In this document: piece after piece, positions 44,786 to 54,668 of the stretch
Layout of the letters: every line of letters begins with the position of its first letter
How positions within the stretch are numbered: position 1 is the first letter of the stretch
From: Lactiplantibacillus plantarum EGD-AQ4
GTDB taxonomy: Bacteria; Bacillota; Bacilli; Lactobacillales; Lactobacillaceae
Assembly: GCF_000463075.2 (NCBI RefSeq)
Contig: NZ_AVAQ01000009.1
Location: 1 to 64,000 of the forward strand
Direction of reading: 5' to 3'
Length of the DNA: 64,000 nucleotides
The notes under the pieces: model-generated
The model's input: the letters and a program-made list of their open reading frames with translations, nothing else
Told to the model about the DNA's origin: nothing
The model's database searches: none
Program-made: the position numbers and the translations under genes

Positions 44786-44834
44786 AAAAAAGACATCCGT
44801 TCGAGCATTACTAGCTTGAACGGATGTCTTTTTC
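44786..44834 (+). terminator. Terminator of the deoxyribosyltransferase gene
   Basis: AAAGACATCCGTTC pairs with GAACGGATGTCTTT, followed by T. Confidence 0.9.
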
Positions 44835-44854
44835 CATACCTAAATATTGCCCCA

Positions 44855-44893
44855 AAATGGCCGTCATTCCCCCAACTGGAATGACGGCCATTT
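44855..44893. terminator. Perfect hairpin downstream of the cation ATPase
   Basis: AAATGGCCGTCATTCC pairs perfectly with GGAATGACGGCCATTT. It probably ends the leftward ATPase transcript, though the T tract is short. Confidence 0.6.
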
Positions 44894-44987
44894 CACATTA
44901 ATGCAATCTGTCAGGACTTGTCAGCTAAACGGGCTATCAAGCTAATGTTGCAAACGTTTCTTTATTAGTTTACTCGTCTAACTCCGC

Positions 44988-47600
44988 CTATTCCGCCGGG
45001 TCAGCGACTAGTCGTTCCCGCTGTCGGGCTTGCCAGCGCTTGTTCAACTCCAGAACCGCAGTTGGGACTAAGGTTGCGACGAGGACGATCAGCCACGCGC
45101 CAGCTGGTAAGGTGACCAAGCTGAAGAAGTTGCGGAACGGTGGCACGATTGCGATGGCTAGGACCACCAAAATCCCAATCAGTAAGCCGCGGTTAAGCAT
45201 TGGGTTGCGGGTAAACGTATCACGACTCAGCGGCCGGCGATCCTTGATGGCGTAAATATCAATCATTGACCCGAGCGCTAACACTAGGAAGACCATCGTC
45301 ATCCCGATGGACGCTTGGTCATTCGCCAGTCCGAAACGGCCCAGTGCATAAATACCGAGTGTCAATACGGTGAAAGTTGCCGCTCGAACGAATAATCGTT
45401 GCCCTAAGCCACGTGCGAGGATACTTTCGTCATTGGCAACTGGCGGCTGTTGCATTGCTTGCGGTTCACCCGGTTCTTGACTGATAAAGAAGCCTGGAAT
45501 CCCATCCGCTAAGACGTTGATAATCAACAGTTGTTCGGCCAATAGCGGTGCGCCCCAACCGAACAACACGGCACCGACCATCAGGAAGATTTGTGCAAAG
45601 TTGACACCGACCAAGAACTCAACGGCTTTGATAATGTTCTGGTACACCGTTCGACCTTCCTTGACCGCCGCAATAATCGTTGCGAAGTTATCGTCCGTTA
45701 AGACCATGTCGGCCGCTTCCTTAGACACTTCCGTCCCGGTAATACCCATAGCGATCCCCACGTCCGCCGCCTTTAAAGCGGGTGCGTCGTTCACGCCATC
45801 ACCGGTCATCGCGACGGTCTTATTCAGCCGTTGCCAGGCCTGCACGATGCGAATCTTGTCACTCGGCGAGACCCGCGCGTACACCGCGATTTGGTCGATT
45901 TGTGCTTGTAATTCATCATCGCTTAATGCGCGTAATTCCTCACCACTCAGCGCTTTGAGGCCGGGCGTTAAAATCCCAATCTCCGTCGCAATGGCTTTCG
46001 CCGTCATCAAGTGGTCCCCAGTAATCATCACGGGGAAGATGCCGGCATCTTTAGCGGCTTGAATGGCTGGAATCACTTCTGGGCGCGGTGGGTCGATCAG
46101 TCCAATCAACCCTGCCAGTTTCAAGTCAGTGGCTAATTCGTCCCAGTCGGTCGTCGTCACTTCAGCGGGAATGACCCGGTACCCAACGGCCAGGACACGT
46201 AAAGCGGCTTGTCCAAACGTATCGTGGGCAGTCTGTCCCGCTGTCAGAGCTGCTTGGTCGTCCGCAAATGGCAGCCGGTCCCAAGCCCCTTTGACGATTA
46301 CAAGTCGTTGCCCATCGTCTAATTGATGCACAGTCGTCATCATCTTCTTGGTTGAGTCAAACGGGTCTTCTGCCAATCGGGGCATCGTTGCTTCCAAATC
46401 TGGTCGTTCTAAATCATGTTGGGCCAACCAGCGGACAACTGCTAATTCAGTCGCATCCCCAATCGCTTGTTCTTCGCCATCGACCACGTTGATTTCCGCG
46501 TTAGTTGCTAATCCTAAATAGCGCATCAGCTTCTGGCCCGCTGACGTTAGGGGTTCTTCAGTTGTCTGGATACCAGAATTTGGCGTCCAATACTTGGTGA
46601 TCGTCATTCGATTCTGCGTCAACGTTCCGGTCTTATCCGACGCAATCACGTCGACGCTCCCGATCGTTTCAACCGCACTCACGCGGCGCATGATGGCATT
46701 GCGGTCAGCCATCCGTCGTACCCCGTGTGAGAGACTGATCGTGACAATGATTGGTAAAGTTTCAGGCACCGCCGCCACCGCTAGCGAGACCCCAATCATG
46801 AGACTGTCCGCTAGCCCTTGGTTTTGGACCCAGACGCTCAGGGCAAAAATGGTAATTCCACCTAAGACCGCAAACGTCGTGAGCCAACTTGACAGGCGGT
46901 TCAGCCGACCTTGTAACGGGGTCGCCCGTTGCTTCGTCTTATTTAACAAGCCAGCGATTTGTCCCAGTTCGGTTGCCATCCCAGTCGTTAACACTTGAAT
47001 CGTAGCCGTCCCAGCCGTCACCGCTGTTCCGGCAAAGACTTGGCTGTCGTCTGTCAGTTCGGCGCCGTCTTGATAGGCACTTTTCTCAACCGCTTCACTC
47101 TCACCCGTCAATACGGCCTCGTCAACCGCGAGATTAGTCGCCGTTAGTACGACCGCATCCGCGGGCACTTGGTCACCAGCTTTTAAAATCACCAGGTCGC
47201 CCGGAACGATTTCCGGCGCCGGGATCGTCTGCGTATCGCCATTACGACGCACCGTCGCAGTTGGCAGACTCATTGATTTCAACGCGGCCAGTGATTTTTC
47301 AGCTGAGGCTTCCTGGTATAAACCAATACAGACGTTGATCACTAAAATCGCGCCAATCACGATTGTCTTCGTCCAGCCCCCGTTCTGGGCCAACGCTAAG
47401 TAGGTGGCGAGGCCAACCGCAAATAAGAGCACGAGCGACGAGACGTCACTCATATGTTGCCAAATTTTCCGCCACAGCGGTACGGGACGCGCAGCCACTA
47501 ATTCGTTCTTACCGAACTTAGTCGTCTGGGCCGTCACTACTGTGGTCGTTAAACCGGACTCGGGGGTAGGCTTAAATGGTGCATTCTGATAATTTTGCAT
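44988..47600 (-). CDS. P2-type cation-transporting ATPase (PacL/YoaB-like)
   Basis: An 870-residue P-type ATPase with ten predicted membrane segments. The actuator motif is TGESEAVEKS and the phosphorylation site DKTGTLTQNRM. The hinge is TGDGVNDAPALKAADVGIAMG. The fourth-segment motif reads VPETLP in place of the usual VPEGLP of Ca2+ pumps, and the sixth segment reads LADGIPGFFISQE. The ion is therefore uncertain: Ca2+, Mn2+, Na+ or Mg2+ are all possible. GGAGGACAAGACG precedes the chosen ATG; the longer frame lacks a site. Single gene; 47601-47939 shows only promoters. Confidence 0.88.
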   Translation of the reverse strand: MQNYQNAPFKPTPESGLTTTVVTAQTTKFGKNELVAARPVPLWRKIWQHMSDVSSLVLLFAVGLATYLALAQNGGWTKTIVIGAILVINVCIGLYQEASAEKSLAALKSMSLPTATVRRNGDTQTIPAPEIVPGDLVILKAGDQVPADAVVLTATNLAVDEAVLTGESEAVEKSAYQDGAELTDDSQVFAGTAVTAGTATIQVLTTGMATELGQIAGLLNKTKQRATPLQGRLNRLSSWLTTFAVLGGITIFALSVWVQNQGLADSLMIGVSLAVAAVPETLPIIVTISLSHGVRRMADRNAIMRRVSAVETIGSVDVIASDKTGTLTQNRMTITKYWTPNSGIQTTEEPLTSAGQKLMRYLGLATNAEINVVDGEEQAIGDATELAVVRWLAQHDLERPDLEATMPRLAEDPFDSTKKMMTTVHQLDDGQRLVIVKGAWDRLPFADDQAALTAGQTAHDTFGQAALRVLAVGYRVIPAEVTTTDWDELATDLKLAGLIGLIDPPRPEVIPAIQAAKDAGIFPVMITGDHLMTAKAIATEIGILTPGLKALSGEELRALSDDELQAQIDQIAVYARVSPSDKIRIVQAWQRLNKTVAMTGDGVNDAPALKAADVGIAMGITGTEVSKEAADMVLTDDNFATIIAAVKEGRTVYQNIIKAVEFLVGVNFAQIFLMVGAVLFGWGAPLLAEQLLIINVLADGIPGFFISQEPGEPQAMQQPPVANDESILARGLGQRLFVRAATFTVLTLGIYALGRFGLANDQASIGMTMVFLVLALGSMIDIYAIKDRRPLSRDTFTRNPMLNRGLLIGILVVLAIAIVPPFRNFFSLVTLPAGAWLIVLVATLVPTAVLELNKRWQARQRERLVADPAE

Positions 47601-47939
47601 CGTCTTGTCCTCCGTAATTCGATTATCGTTAACATTCGTCAACTTTAATGATAGCGGAAACATTTTGTCGATTTACGCCCAAATTATGAAGAAGGTTTGA
47701 AGATTGGGTCATGTGTGAACGAGCAGTCGGTTGGGTGCCGCTAATTCTTCATCATTTGCCCATCGCTTACGTTCCCAACTAGTTGTATCCATTGGCGCTA
47801 CGACGTCCTAAATCGTCACCGGCTTCAACATTAACGACCAGCAACCATCAAAAAAGATGATGATTTATGTTCAAAATCAAGTTACCTGCCATGAATATTG
47901 TTATAATAGAACACAAATATTCCTTGGAGGCACGCTGTA

Positions 47940-49490
47940 ATGAAAATCAAATTAATCTCAACAAGTGATGTGCATGGCTACCTAGCGCCGACAGACTACA
48001 GCAGTCGCGATAACGTCGCACCATTTAGCCTCAGCCGTGTCGCCACCGTTATTCATGACTTGACCCGCGAAGACTCAAACGAGGTGTGGCCGATCGTCAT
48101 CGATAATGGCGATTATGTGCAGGGCTCCCCGTTGACTTACTTCATTGCACGCCACCATCAGGAAGCAGCGCCGCTCTATTCCCGGCTGGCCAACTGCAAC
48201 CACGTGCAAGCCGGTATTTTTGGCAATCATGAATTCAATTACGGGCTCGACTACCTCGACCTGTGTGAATCTAGCCGGCAATATCCGATGCTGGCGGCCA
48301 ACATTCGCGATGACCACCACCGCACGCTTTTTTCCAAACCCTATACGATCCTCGAACGGGCCGGCGTCAAAGTAGCGATTCTCGGTTTAACGACCCAATT
48401 CGTCGCCCACTGGGAACAGCCGCACCACATCGCAGGCCTGCATTTCGATGACGTGGTCGCAACAGCCAAACGCTGGGTCCCCAAACTACGGCAACTGGCC
48501 GATGTCGTCGTGGTCGCTTACCATGGTGGACTCGAACGTGATCCACTCACGGACCATCCCACCGAACGAATGAATGGTGAAAATCGCGGCTCGGCCTTGT
48601 TAGCGGAAGTACCTGGCATCGACGCACTCATCACGGGTCATCAACACCGCCAATTGGCCGTTAAAGTGCACGGGGTTCCCGTCACTCAGCCTGGTATGAA
48701 GGGCGTGGCGGTCGGCATGATTACCCTAGATTTGACGTCCGAACATCAAGTTGCGACCAGTCGTCCGGAAGTGATCCCAGTTGCCGCGGCAGCGCCCAAT
48801 GCTCAAGCAATGGCGCTGATCGACCCCATCAATACGCAAATGGAAAACTGGCTCGACACGCCCTTGGGACAAATCAACGGCAATATGTTGGTCCACGACC
48901 ACTTAGACGCCCGTTTGCATAACCATCCGTACATCGACTTTATCAATCGCGTCGAGATGGCCGCAACCGGCACGGACATTGCCGCCACCGCCCTGTTTAA
49001 CGACGACGTCCCGGGCCTCAAGCAACATGTGACCATGCGCGAAGTAATGAACAGCTACGTTTACCCAAACAAATTAGCAGTCGAAGCGATTACTGGCGCA
49101 GACTTACGCGCCGCTCTCGAACGCTGTGCCAGCTATTTTATTTTAGAAGCCGGCCAAGTTCGCGTTAATCCCGAGTTCATGCACCCGAAGCTGCGCCACT
49201 ACGTCTATGACGTGTACAGCGGCATCGATTACACCTTCGACTTGACGCGGCCGTTTGGTCAACGGGTCGTTCAACTCGATTATCACGGCACCCCAGTCAC
49301 ACCCGAACAACAGCTGACCGTAACGCTGAACCATTACCGTGCGGGCGGTGGCGGCAACTATCCCATGTATCGCGGCGATAAAATCATTCGCCGATTACCA
49401 ACCGATATGACGGTGCTGATTGCCGATTATTTTGCCCAACACCCTGTCGTCACTGCGAAACAACCGACTAACTTTCAGGTCCGCTATTAG
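47940..49490 (+). CDS. Cytosolic 5'-nucleotidase/cyclic phosphodiesterase family metallophosphoesterase
   Basis: A 516-residue protein with no signal peptide. The metallophosphoesterase motifs are in order: STSDVHGY (7-14), VIDNGDYVQGSPL, GIFGNHEFNYG, VAYHGGLE and ITGHQHRQ, which bind two metal ions. The C-terminal 5'-nucleotidase domain ends with NHYRAGGGGNYPMYRG. It should remove phosphate from nucleotides or 2',3'-cyclic nucleotides inside the cell. TTGGAGGCACG precedes the ATG, and TATAAT lies about 45 nt upstream. Confidence 0.88.
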   Translation: MKIKLISTSDVHGYLAPTDYSSRDNVAPFSLSRVATVIHDLTREDSNEVWPIVIDNGDYVQGSPLTYFIARHHQEAAPLYSRLANCNHVQAGIFGNHEFNYGLDYLDLCESSRQYPMLAANIRDDHHRTLFSKPYTILERAGVKVAILGLTTQFVAHWEQPHHIAGLHFDDVVATAKRWVPKLRQLADVVVVAYHGGLERDPLTDHPTERMNGENRGSALLAEVPGIDALITGHQHRQLAVKVHGVPVTQPGMKGVAVGMITLDLTSEHQVATSRPEVIPVAAAAPNAQAMALIDPINTQMENWLDTPLGQINGNMLVHDHLDARLHNHPYIDFINRVEMAATGTDIAATALFNDDVPGLKQHVTMREVMNSYVYPNKLAVEAITGADLRAALERCASYFILEAGQVRVNPEFMHPKLRHYVYDVYSGIDYTFDLTRPFGQRVVQLDYHGTPVTPEQQLTVTLNHYRAGGGGNYPMYRGDKIIRRLPTDMTVLIADYFAQHPVVTAKQPTNFQVRY

Positions 49491-49619
49491 TTGGCAGAGC
49501 AGAATCGTTAACGATACCGGTGGCACTCATTTGACAGCTGGCTGTTGACTAGTAAGGTCCTTCAACACCCAAAACAGAGGCTGTGATCGTCGTCTCTAAA
49601 CGTAAAATTTGGCAGCATA

Positions 49620-49692
49620 AAATACTAAGCTTAACAGGCATATCAGTTATCCAACCGGATGCTTTTATACCGCTAAGCTTAGTATTTTTATT
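49620..49692. terminator. Terminator shared by the nucleotidase and AEC genes
   Basis: AAATACTAAGCTTA pairs with TAAGCTTAGTATTT over a long loop, with T on both sides. Confidence 0.75.
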
Positions 49693-49726
49693 TGGCTATT
49701 TTAGATCATCCGACACGTTGCTGTCT

Positions 49727-50659
49727 TCAAACTAACTGCAGCGCCCACATAAATGCACCCATTGTAATCGGCGCAATGATCGTGCTCAACATCTGCGTCG
49801 CCACGTATTCATCCGGCACGACTCGATTTTGGACCGCGAGCATCGTCGCAATCGTGGCTGTTGGAATCGCTAGGGTCACAATGACTAACTGTTGCGTCGG
49901 CAATGCAACGTGTCCGAGTACCATCAACCCCCAGACAACTAGTGGTAAGCCGATATTTTTCATGACGACGTTACCGACAACTGTCCGCGTCAAATGCCAT
50001 GGCCGCGTCGTCAACAGTAGGCCCAGGGCAAACAGGGCCACACCACCTGCCGCTTGGCCAAGTTCTGTAAAACTAGTCAGCCACGCACTCGGCAGTCGCA
50101 AACCGAGTAAGTTTAAGCAGAACGCGCTAATTGGCGCCCAAACGACCGGCTGACGGCAGGCACTGCGTAGCTTCTGCCAACTAGCTTGCCACCGCTGTTC
50201 GGCCGGTAAACCGCTCGCAAGCGTCAATAACAAGACGCTCAAGGGAACTTGTATCAAGTTCATGTAAAGGCCACCCAGCGCAACCAGCAAGACGCTGATT
50301 TTGCCAAAGAGCACTAGCAACACTGAGACGCCCATGAACGGAATCGAAGGACTGGCAATCACGAGGCCGCGTAACGTCGCTACGTCTAGCGTTTGGTGCC
50401 GCAGTACTTGAAACATAATCACCAGCGCCATGCCACCTAACATCCCCACGGCAAGCCATACCGCCAGCGCGCGATTTTGTAGAATCGTCGCTCGTTTCAA
50501 TGACAAGATCCCGCCAAATAGGCTCAGGGGCAAGGCATAGTGCATGACTAGCTGAATCAAAATATCGCTGGTACTTGGTGCGAATTGATGGCGCAGGCCC
50601 GCACCCACCCCCAGTCCGGCCGTCACAATAATTGGTAAAATTGCTAAAATAAGCAGCAT
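49727..50659 (-). CDS. AEC family transporter (auxin efflux carrier-like)
   Basis: A 310-residue membrane protein with ten hydrophobic segments of the AEC family. Bacterial members carry malate, other organic acids or amino acids. The start MLLILAILPIIVTAGLGVGAGLRHQ fits the first segment. The middle hydrophilic loop is RWQASWQKLRSACRQP. I use the ATG at 50659 behind GGGGGCC; the upstream frame has no site. Nothing specific marks its substrate or neighbours. Confidence 0.85.
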   Translation of the reverse strand: MLLILAILPIIVTAGLGVGAGLRHQFAPSTSDILIQLVMHYALPLSLFGGILSLKRATILQNRALAVWLAVGMLGGMALVIMFQVLRHQTLDVATLRGLVIASPSIPFMGVSVLLVLFGKISVLLVALGGLYMNLIQVPLSVLLLTLASGLPAEQRWQASWQKLRSACRQPVVWAPISAFCLNLLGLRLPSAWLTSFTELGQAAGGVALFALGLLLTTRPWHLTRTVVGNVVMKNIGLPLVVWGLMVLGHVALPTQQLVIVTLAIPTATIATMLAVQNRVVPDEYVATQMLSTIIAPITMGAFMWALQLV

Positions 50660-50906
50660 TTCACAGGCCCCCAATTTGAAGTAGTTAACTGAGTGTAACA
50701 CAGCTGGCAGAGACTCTTGCTGCCACACCAGGCTTAAACACCAGTCTGAACTAAACTTTCATAAGTTGTGGGCCGATAGTCGTTGTGATTATTAAGAACA
50801 GTCAAAACTGGGCTTCGGATTCCACGTAATTTGCTGGATTACGGGTGGCGGGTGAAAAATGAGTCGGTGACTCGTAATTTCTAATCAAACGGATCTGCAG
50901 CATTTG

Positions 50907-50933
50907 AAAAAAGACCCGTTCGAAAACAGGTCC
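50907..50933 (-). terminator. Terminator of the HicB-like gene
   Basis: On the minus strand GGACCTGTT pairs with AACGGGTC and is followed by six T. Nothing else is seen at 50660-50906. Confidence 0.7.
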
Positions 50934-50945
50934 AACTTAGACTGC

Positions 50946-51239
50946 TTACTGATTCCGTTGCCGTTGATAATCGTCAACATTCACATCGACCAACATCACG
51001 GCCTGATCATCTTGCGTTTTATTTGGCAACGCCCCGGGATGCGGCAAAACTTTGCCATCCTCCCGTAAATCCATAGCACTCAGTCCGATGAAGTCACGTG
51101 CCATCAAGATTGCGTTCGCCATGTTACGCCCTTGCGTGTACCCCTCAAAGGCCGGAATATAAACCTCGTATGGATAGTCTACATCTGTGTTATCATGCGT
51201 GATAACCACCGGGTAACTGACCGTCAAATCTTTTGCCAT
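50946..51239 (-). CDS. HicB-like protein without a HicA partner
   Basis: A 97-residue protein with the HicB partial-RNase fold pattern: YPVVITHDNTDVDYPYEVYIPAFEGYTQGRNMANAILMARDFIGL. HicB is normally the antitoxin of a HicA mRNA interferase, but no HicA-sized gene precedes or follows it, and it lacks a C-terminal DNA-binding domain. GAGGGCG precedes the ATG. It probably acts as an orphan; its role is unknown. Confidence 0.75.
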   Translation of the reverse strand: MAKDLTVSYPVVITHDNTDVDYPYEVYIPAFEGYTQGRNMANAILMARDFIGLSAMDLREDGKVLPHPGALPNKTQDDQAVMLVDVNVDDYQRQRNQ

Positions 51240-51383
51240 TATCGTTACGCCCTCGATTCTAAATTTTTAAGAAACACCATCAGGCAGTCTCTCTGTGCAT
51301 CCTTTTGAAGCCTGCGGACAGTCCAATTGTATTCGTGTTCACCACCGATAGCGACTGATTGCGCACGCCTAAATGAGTTTCCA

Positions 51384-51442
51384 CCAAAAAAGTGCCGCAC
51401 CATCATCAGGCATCCCGTCTAATAATGGTGCGACACTTTTTT
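51384..51442. terminator. Terminator downstream of the aldo/keto reductase
   Basis: AAAAAAGTGCCGCACCAT pairs with ATGGTGCGACACTTTTTT. Confidence 0.9.
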
Positions 51443-51454
51443 AATAAATTCTAA

Positions 51455-52315
51455 TTAGAAGTTGACCTTATCAGGATCGTTAGCAAGTCCAGCGACGCCG
51501 TGGAAGCCATCGATGACCTTCATATCTTCATCACTGATTTCAAAATCAAATAGTTCGGTGTTTTGTTGAATCCGATCAGCATGCACTGACTTTGGTAATG
51601 GTAAGAAGTCGTGTTGTAATGACCACCGTAACACAACTTGGGCAACACTCTTGCCATACTTGTCAGCTAAATCCTTTAATTCAGGAATACTGAAGATCTT
51701 ACCAGTACCTAGTGGGCTGTAGGCTTCTGATAAAATACCATGTTCGCGGTTATAAGCCACGACTTCATCCTGCATGTCACTTGGGTTCAAGAAGATTTGG
51801 TTAACGGCCGGAACAACTTTGGCAGTCTTGAGCAGTGCGTCTAAGTGCTTAGGACGGAAGTTAGAAACCCCAATTGCGCGGGCTTTACGTGCCGTATAAG
51901 CTTCTTCCATGGCGCGCCAAGTGTCCGCGTTTAATTGTTCCCAATTGTCACGCATTGCAGCTGGGTTTGGCCAGTGAATCAAATACAAGTCCACGTAGTC
52001 TAATCCTAACTTTTCAAGCGACGTATCGAGCGCTTTCTTAGCGGCCTCATAGCCGTGGTCCGCATTCCATAACTTAGTCGTCACGAAGAGGTCTTCACGG
52101 GCAACGCCGCTATCAGCGATTGCCTTGCCAACACTTTCCTCGTTGCCATAAGCCGCTGCCGTATCAATGTGCCGGTAGCCGGCCTTTAATGCGGCTAATA
52201 CGGAATCATAAGCGACCTGACCATCTGGTGTCTGCCAAGTCCCAAAACCAACGATTGGAATCTTAGTCCCATTGTTCAAGGTATACGTATCGGTAAGTTT
52301 GGTCAATGCTGTCAT
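51455..52315 (-). CDS. Aldo/keto reductase (2,5-diketogluconate reductase-like)
   Basis: A 286-residue NADPH-dependent oxidoreductase of the AKR5 group. The catalytic Asp and Tyr lie in GYRHIDTAAAYGNE, the Lys in VTTKLW and the His in LYLIHWP. ARAIGVSNF and LPLPKSVHADRIQQN form the cofactor site. It reduces aldehydes and ketones. I use the ATG at 52315 behind GGAGGCATTTTTG; the much longer open frame runs through the divergent promoter and is not coding. Confidence 0.92.
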   Translation of the reverse strand: MTALTKLTDTYTLNNGTKIPIVGFGTWQTPDGQVAYDSVLAALKAGYRHIDTAAAYGNEESVGKAIADSGVAREDLFVTTKLWNADHGYEAAKKALDTSLEKLGLDYVDLYLIHWPNPAAMRDNWEQLNADTWRAMEEAYTARKARAIGVSNFRPKHLDALLKTAKVVPAVNQIFLNPSDMQDEVVAYNREHGILSEAYSPLGTGKIFSIPELKDLADKYGKSVAQVVLRWSLQHDFLPLPKSVHADRIQQNTELFDFEISDEDMKVIDGFHGVAGLANDPDKVNF

Positions 52316-52454
52316 CAAAAATGCCTCCATAATTTTATTTGCTGTTATAATTTTACCCATAATCAACCGTTTCCAGCAAACATTCTGTTTCAAACTAATG
52401 ACGATACGCAAAATTCGTGAGAAAATATAAACATTCTGATGTGGGGGGATTTTG

Positions 52455-53207
52455 ATGCGCGATACGGCAGTTATGTTAAAAGCCACATTACTAGCTGGCG
52501 CCATTTTGCTAGAAAATGGGGCTGAAATCAAACGAGTTGAAGATACGATGCAGCGGATCGCCACTAATGCCGGCCATCCGGATGCGCAGGTCTTCGTATT
52601 ATTAACCGGCATCACCGTTTCCTTGCCAGATGATGCCACTAGTGAAGTCCGTGCCATTCATAATCGCGGCATGGATCTCGAAAAAGTGGACCAGGTCAAC
52701 ACCCTATCTCGACAATTCGCTAATCATGAGATTGATTTAACTGAATTTTTTGCAGCGTTGGAACGCGTCAATCAAGCCGTGCCGACATTTCCATTCAGCT
52801 GGTTGTGCCTGGCTGCGATTGTCGTCAGCGTGCCATTGATGGTGGCCTTCACCGGACAAACGGCCCCGGCCGACTTGATCACCTGTGGCTTGGCCGGGCT
52901 GGCGGGCTTTGCGGCCTTCTACTGGATCAATCGGTTGGGCTCGATCCGTTTTCTCAGTGAATTTGTCGGTGCATTCATTATCGGCCTGATTACCTTAGTT
53001 GGCTTTTATCTCACTAACGGCCACTACCATCCGGATGCCATCATTATCGGCGCCGTGATGCCGCTAGTCCCGGGAGTTGCCATCACGAATGCTGTGCGTG
53101 ACACGATGACGGGGAACTTACTGAGTGGCCCCGCCCGCGCTGTCGAAGCCGTCTTATCGGCCTGCGCAATCGGGGTCGGCATCGCACTGACTTCATTTTT
53201 CTACTAA
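52455..53207 (+). CDS. Threonine/serine exporter ThrE, N-terminal half
   Basis: A 250-residue protein of the ThrE_1 (DUF1212) family. The cytoplasmic start GAILLENGAEIKRVEDTMQRIA is the conserved N-terminal motif; five hydrophobic segments follow. Together with the next gene it equals the single-chain ThrE of Corynebacterium, which exports threonine and serine. GGGGGG precedes the ATG at 52455. The downstream half starts 18 nt after the stop. Confidence 0.88.
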   Translation: MRDTAVMLKATLLAGAILLENGAEIKRVEDTMQRIATNAGHPDAQVFVLLTGITVSLPDDATSEVRAIHNRGMDLEKVDQVNTLSRQFANHEIDLTEFFAALERVNQAVPTFPFSWLCLAAIVVSVPLMVAFTGQTAPADLITCGLAGLAGFAAFYWINRLGSIRFLSEFVGAFIIGLITLVGFYLTNGHYHPDAIIIGAVMPLVPGVAITNAVRDTMTGNLLSGPARAVEAVLSACAIGVGIALTSFFY

Positions 53208-53225
53208 ACGACGAGGAGGCGTCTT

Positions 53226-53687
53226 ATGGCACACTGGCTATTCACAACTGGATTATTACAAATTATTTTAGCTTATCTCGCCACGGCCGGCTTTGGCGTT
53301 CTGCTCAACATTCCGCGGCGCGCCGTCAACCTCAGTGGTTGGGTCGGCGCTGCTGGCTGGTTCACGTATGAAGTGCTTTATCACGTGCTGCCACTGGGCG
53401 TTGATGCCAAACTGGCCATCGGTAACCTCATCGCAGCCATCGTGATTGGGGTCGCTAGCGGGATGGCTGCCCGCTATAAGCGGATGCCGATGATCATCTT
53501 TAATATTCCTAGTCTGGTGCCTCTGGTTCCTGGTGGTCAGTCTTACCGGGTCGTCCGCAACCTCGTGACGGGCCATTCGGACTTAGCTTACCAGTACTTT
53601 GTTCAAGTCGTCATTATCGCCGGCGTAATTGCGATCGGCTTTCTGGTCGCCGAATTCATCAACCGCCTGACTTTACATTTCGCTTAA
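53226..53687 (+). CDS. Threonine/serine exporter ThrE, C-terminal half
   Basis: A 153-residue membrane protein of the ThrE_2 (DUF3815) family with five hydrophobic segments. AYLATAGFGVLLNIPRRAVNLSGWVGAAGW begins the domain, and PSLVPLVPGGQSYRVVRNLVTG is the conserved loop. It functions with the preceding gene. The ATG follows GAGGAGGCGTCTT. Confidence 0.88.
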   Translation: MAHWLFTTGLLQIILAYLATAGFGVLLNIPRRAVNLSGWVGAAGWFTYEVLYHVLPLGVDAKLAIGNLIAAIVIGVASGMAARYKRMPMIIFNIPSLVPLVPGGQSYRVVRNLVTGHSDLAYQYFVQVVIIAGVIAIGFLVAEFINRLTLHFA

Positions 53688-53709
53688 TTTTAAACTTAAA
53701 CATCACAGT

Positions 53710-53750
53710 AATCGGACGAACCGCCAGTTGGGGGGTTCGTCCGATTTTTG
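53710..53750 (+). terminator. Terminator of the ThrE operon
   Basis: AATCGGACGAACC pairs with GGTTCGTCCGATT, followed by T. The 53751-54143 stretch holds no supported feature. Confidence 0.92.
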
Positions 53751-54143
53751 TTGTGCCAGGACACATGACGTCTGACTTGTTATGACCTTCATTAAATGAG
53801 ACCTATACTGCTGGACGTGCTAAATTGCAGGCGTTTGCGGGGCGTAATTTAGTTATTACGGAATTTGTTAATTGCTGGGTGCAAAAAAAGTGGCATGGCC
53901 TTACCAAACTCCGACATGGAATGTAAGTTAATCAGTCAAATTTAGCTGGAATTTTGGGATTACCAACTGGTCCCATTTACAATAATAATTGTATTAATCC
54001 AGTATTTCTCACGTGCCACGAATATCGCAGTATCAGCGCTTAATTTTGTGGCGAAATATCACTTGTGAGGATAGCCATGCAATCATTACCCAGCTTCAAA
54101 ACAGCACACATCACTTAAAAATCGTCTACGAGGAGGATCCCAA

Positions 54144-54491
54144 ATGAACCCTAAATCGCATCACCTTATCGAATGGTGTTTAGCCGTATTACTGACCATG
54201 ATGCTTCTCATCAATATTGGTTGGGGGATTTTTCGCTACGGCGGGACTTATTACTACATGAAAATAACGCGTCCCACTGGCACTTATCCCATCACGCTCC
54301 CAGTCAATGTCTCAGCCATCGGGTACCAGTATCAAGGATTAGCAACTAATTCCAAGGGTGAAAAAAGATTGATTCGTTTCCAGACGGTCGCCGCAGACCC
54401 AGCGCCGTTCAAACGCGGACAAACCGTCAGAATCACCTACAATCAGAGATATGGCGTCACCAACTATAAATTAGTGCACGCACAGCCTTAG
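54144..54491 (+). CDS. YxeA-like (DUF1093) secreted/anchored protein
   Basis: A 115-residue protein. An N-terminal hydrophobic segment (about 10-28) acts as a signal or anchor, followed by a small beta-rich domain: YYYMKITRPTG, IGYQYQGLATNSKGEKRLIRFQT and FKRGQTVRITYNQRYGVTNYKLV. This matches the YxeA/DUF1093 pattern (an OB-like fold). ACGAGGAGGATCC precedes the ATG. Function unknown; related proteins are linked to envelope stress. Confidence 0.78.
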   Translation: MNPKSHHLIEWCLAVLLTMMLLINIGWGIFRYGGTYYYMKITRPTGTYPITLPVNVSAIGYQYQGLATNSKGEKRLIRFQTVAADPAPFKRGQTVRITYNQRYGVTNYKLVHAQP

Positions 54492-54668
54492 TTTGTCATC
54501 ATCTCAAATAGCTGTCGCAAATGACGGACATGCTAATTTATGTAATTCCTAGTGAACACAAAAATATGAGCAGATGACGCTATATCGGTGTCAGTTGCTC
54601 ATAGTCATTTCAATTGATATTGATTGTCGTTTGTGATTGTTGAAGCATCTCAGTTCTATGTTTGCGGC

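Noticed and set aside
52315..52657. N-terminal extension of the aldo/keto reductase (extra 114 codons)
   Set aside because: It overlaps the divergent ThrE gene and promoter; a strong GGAGG precedes the ATG at 52315.
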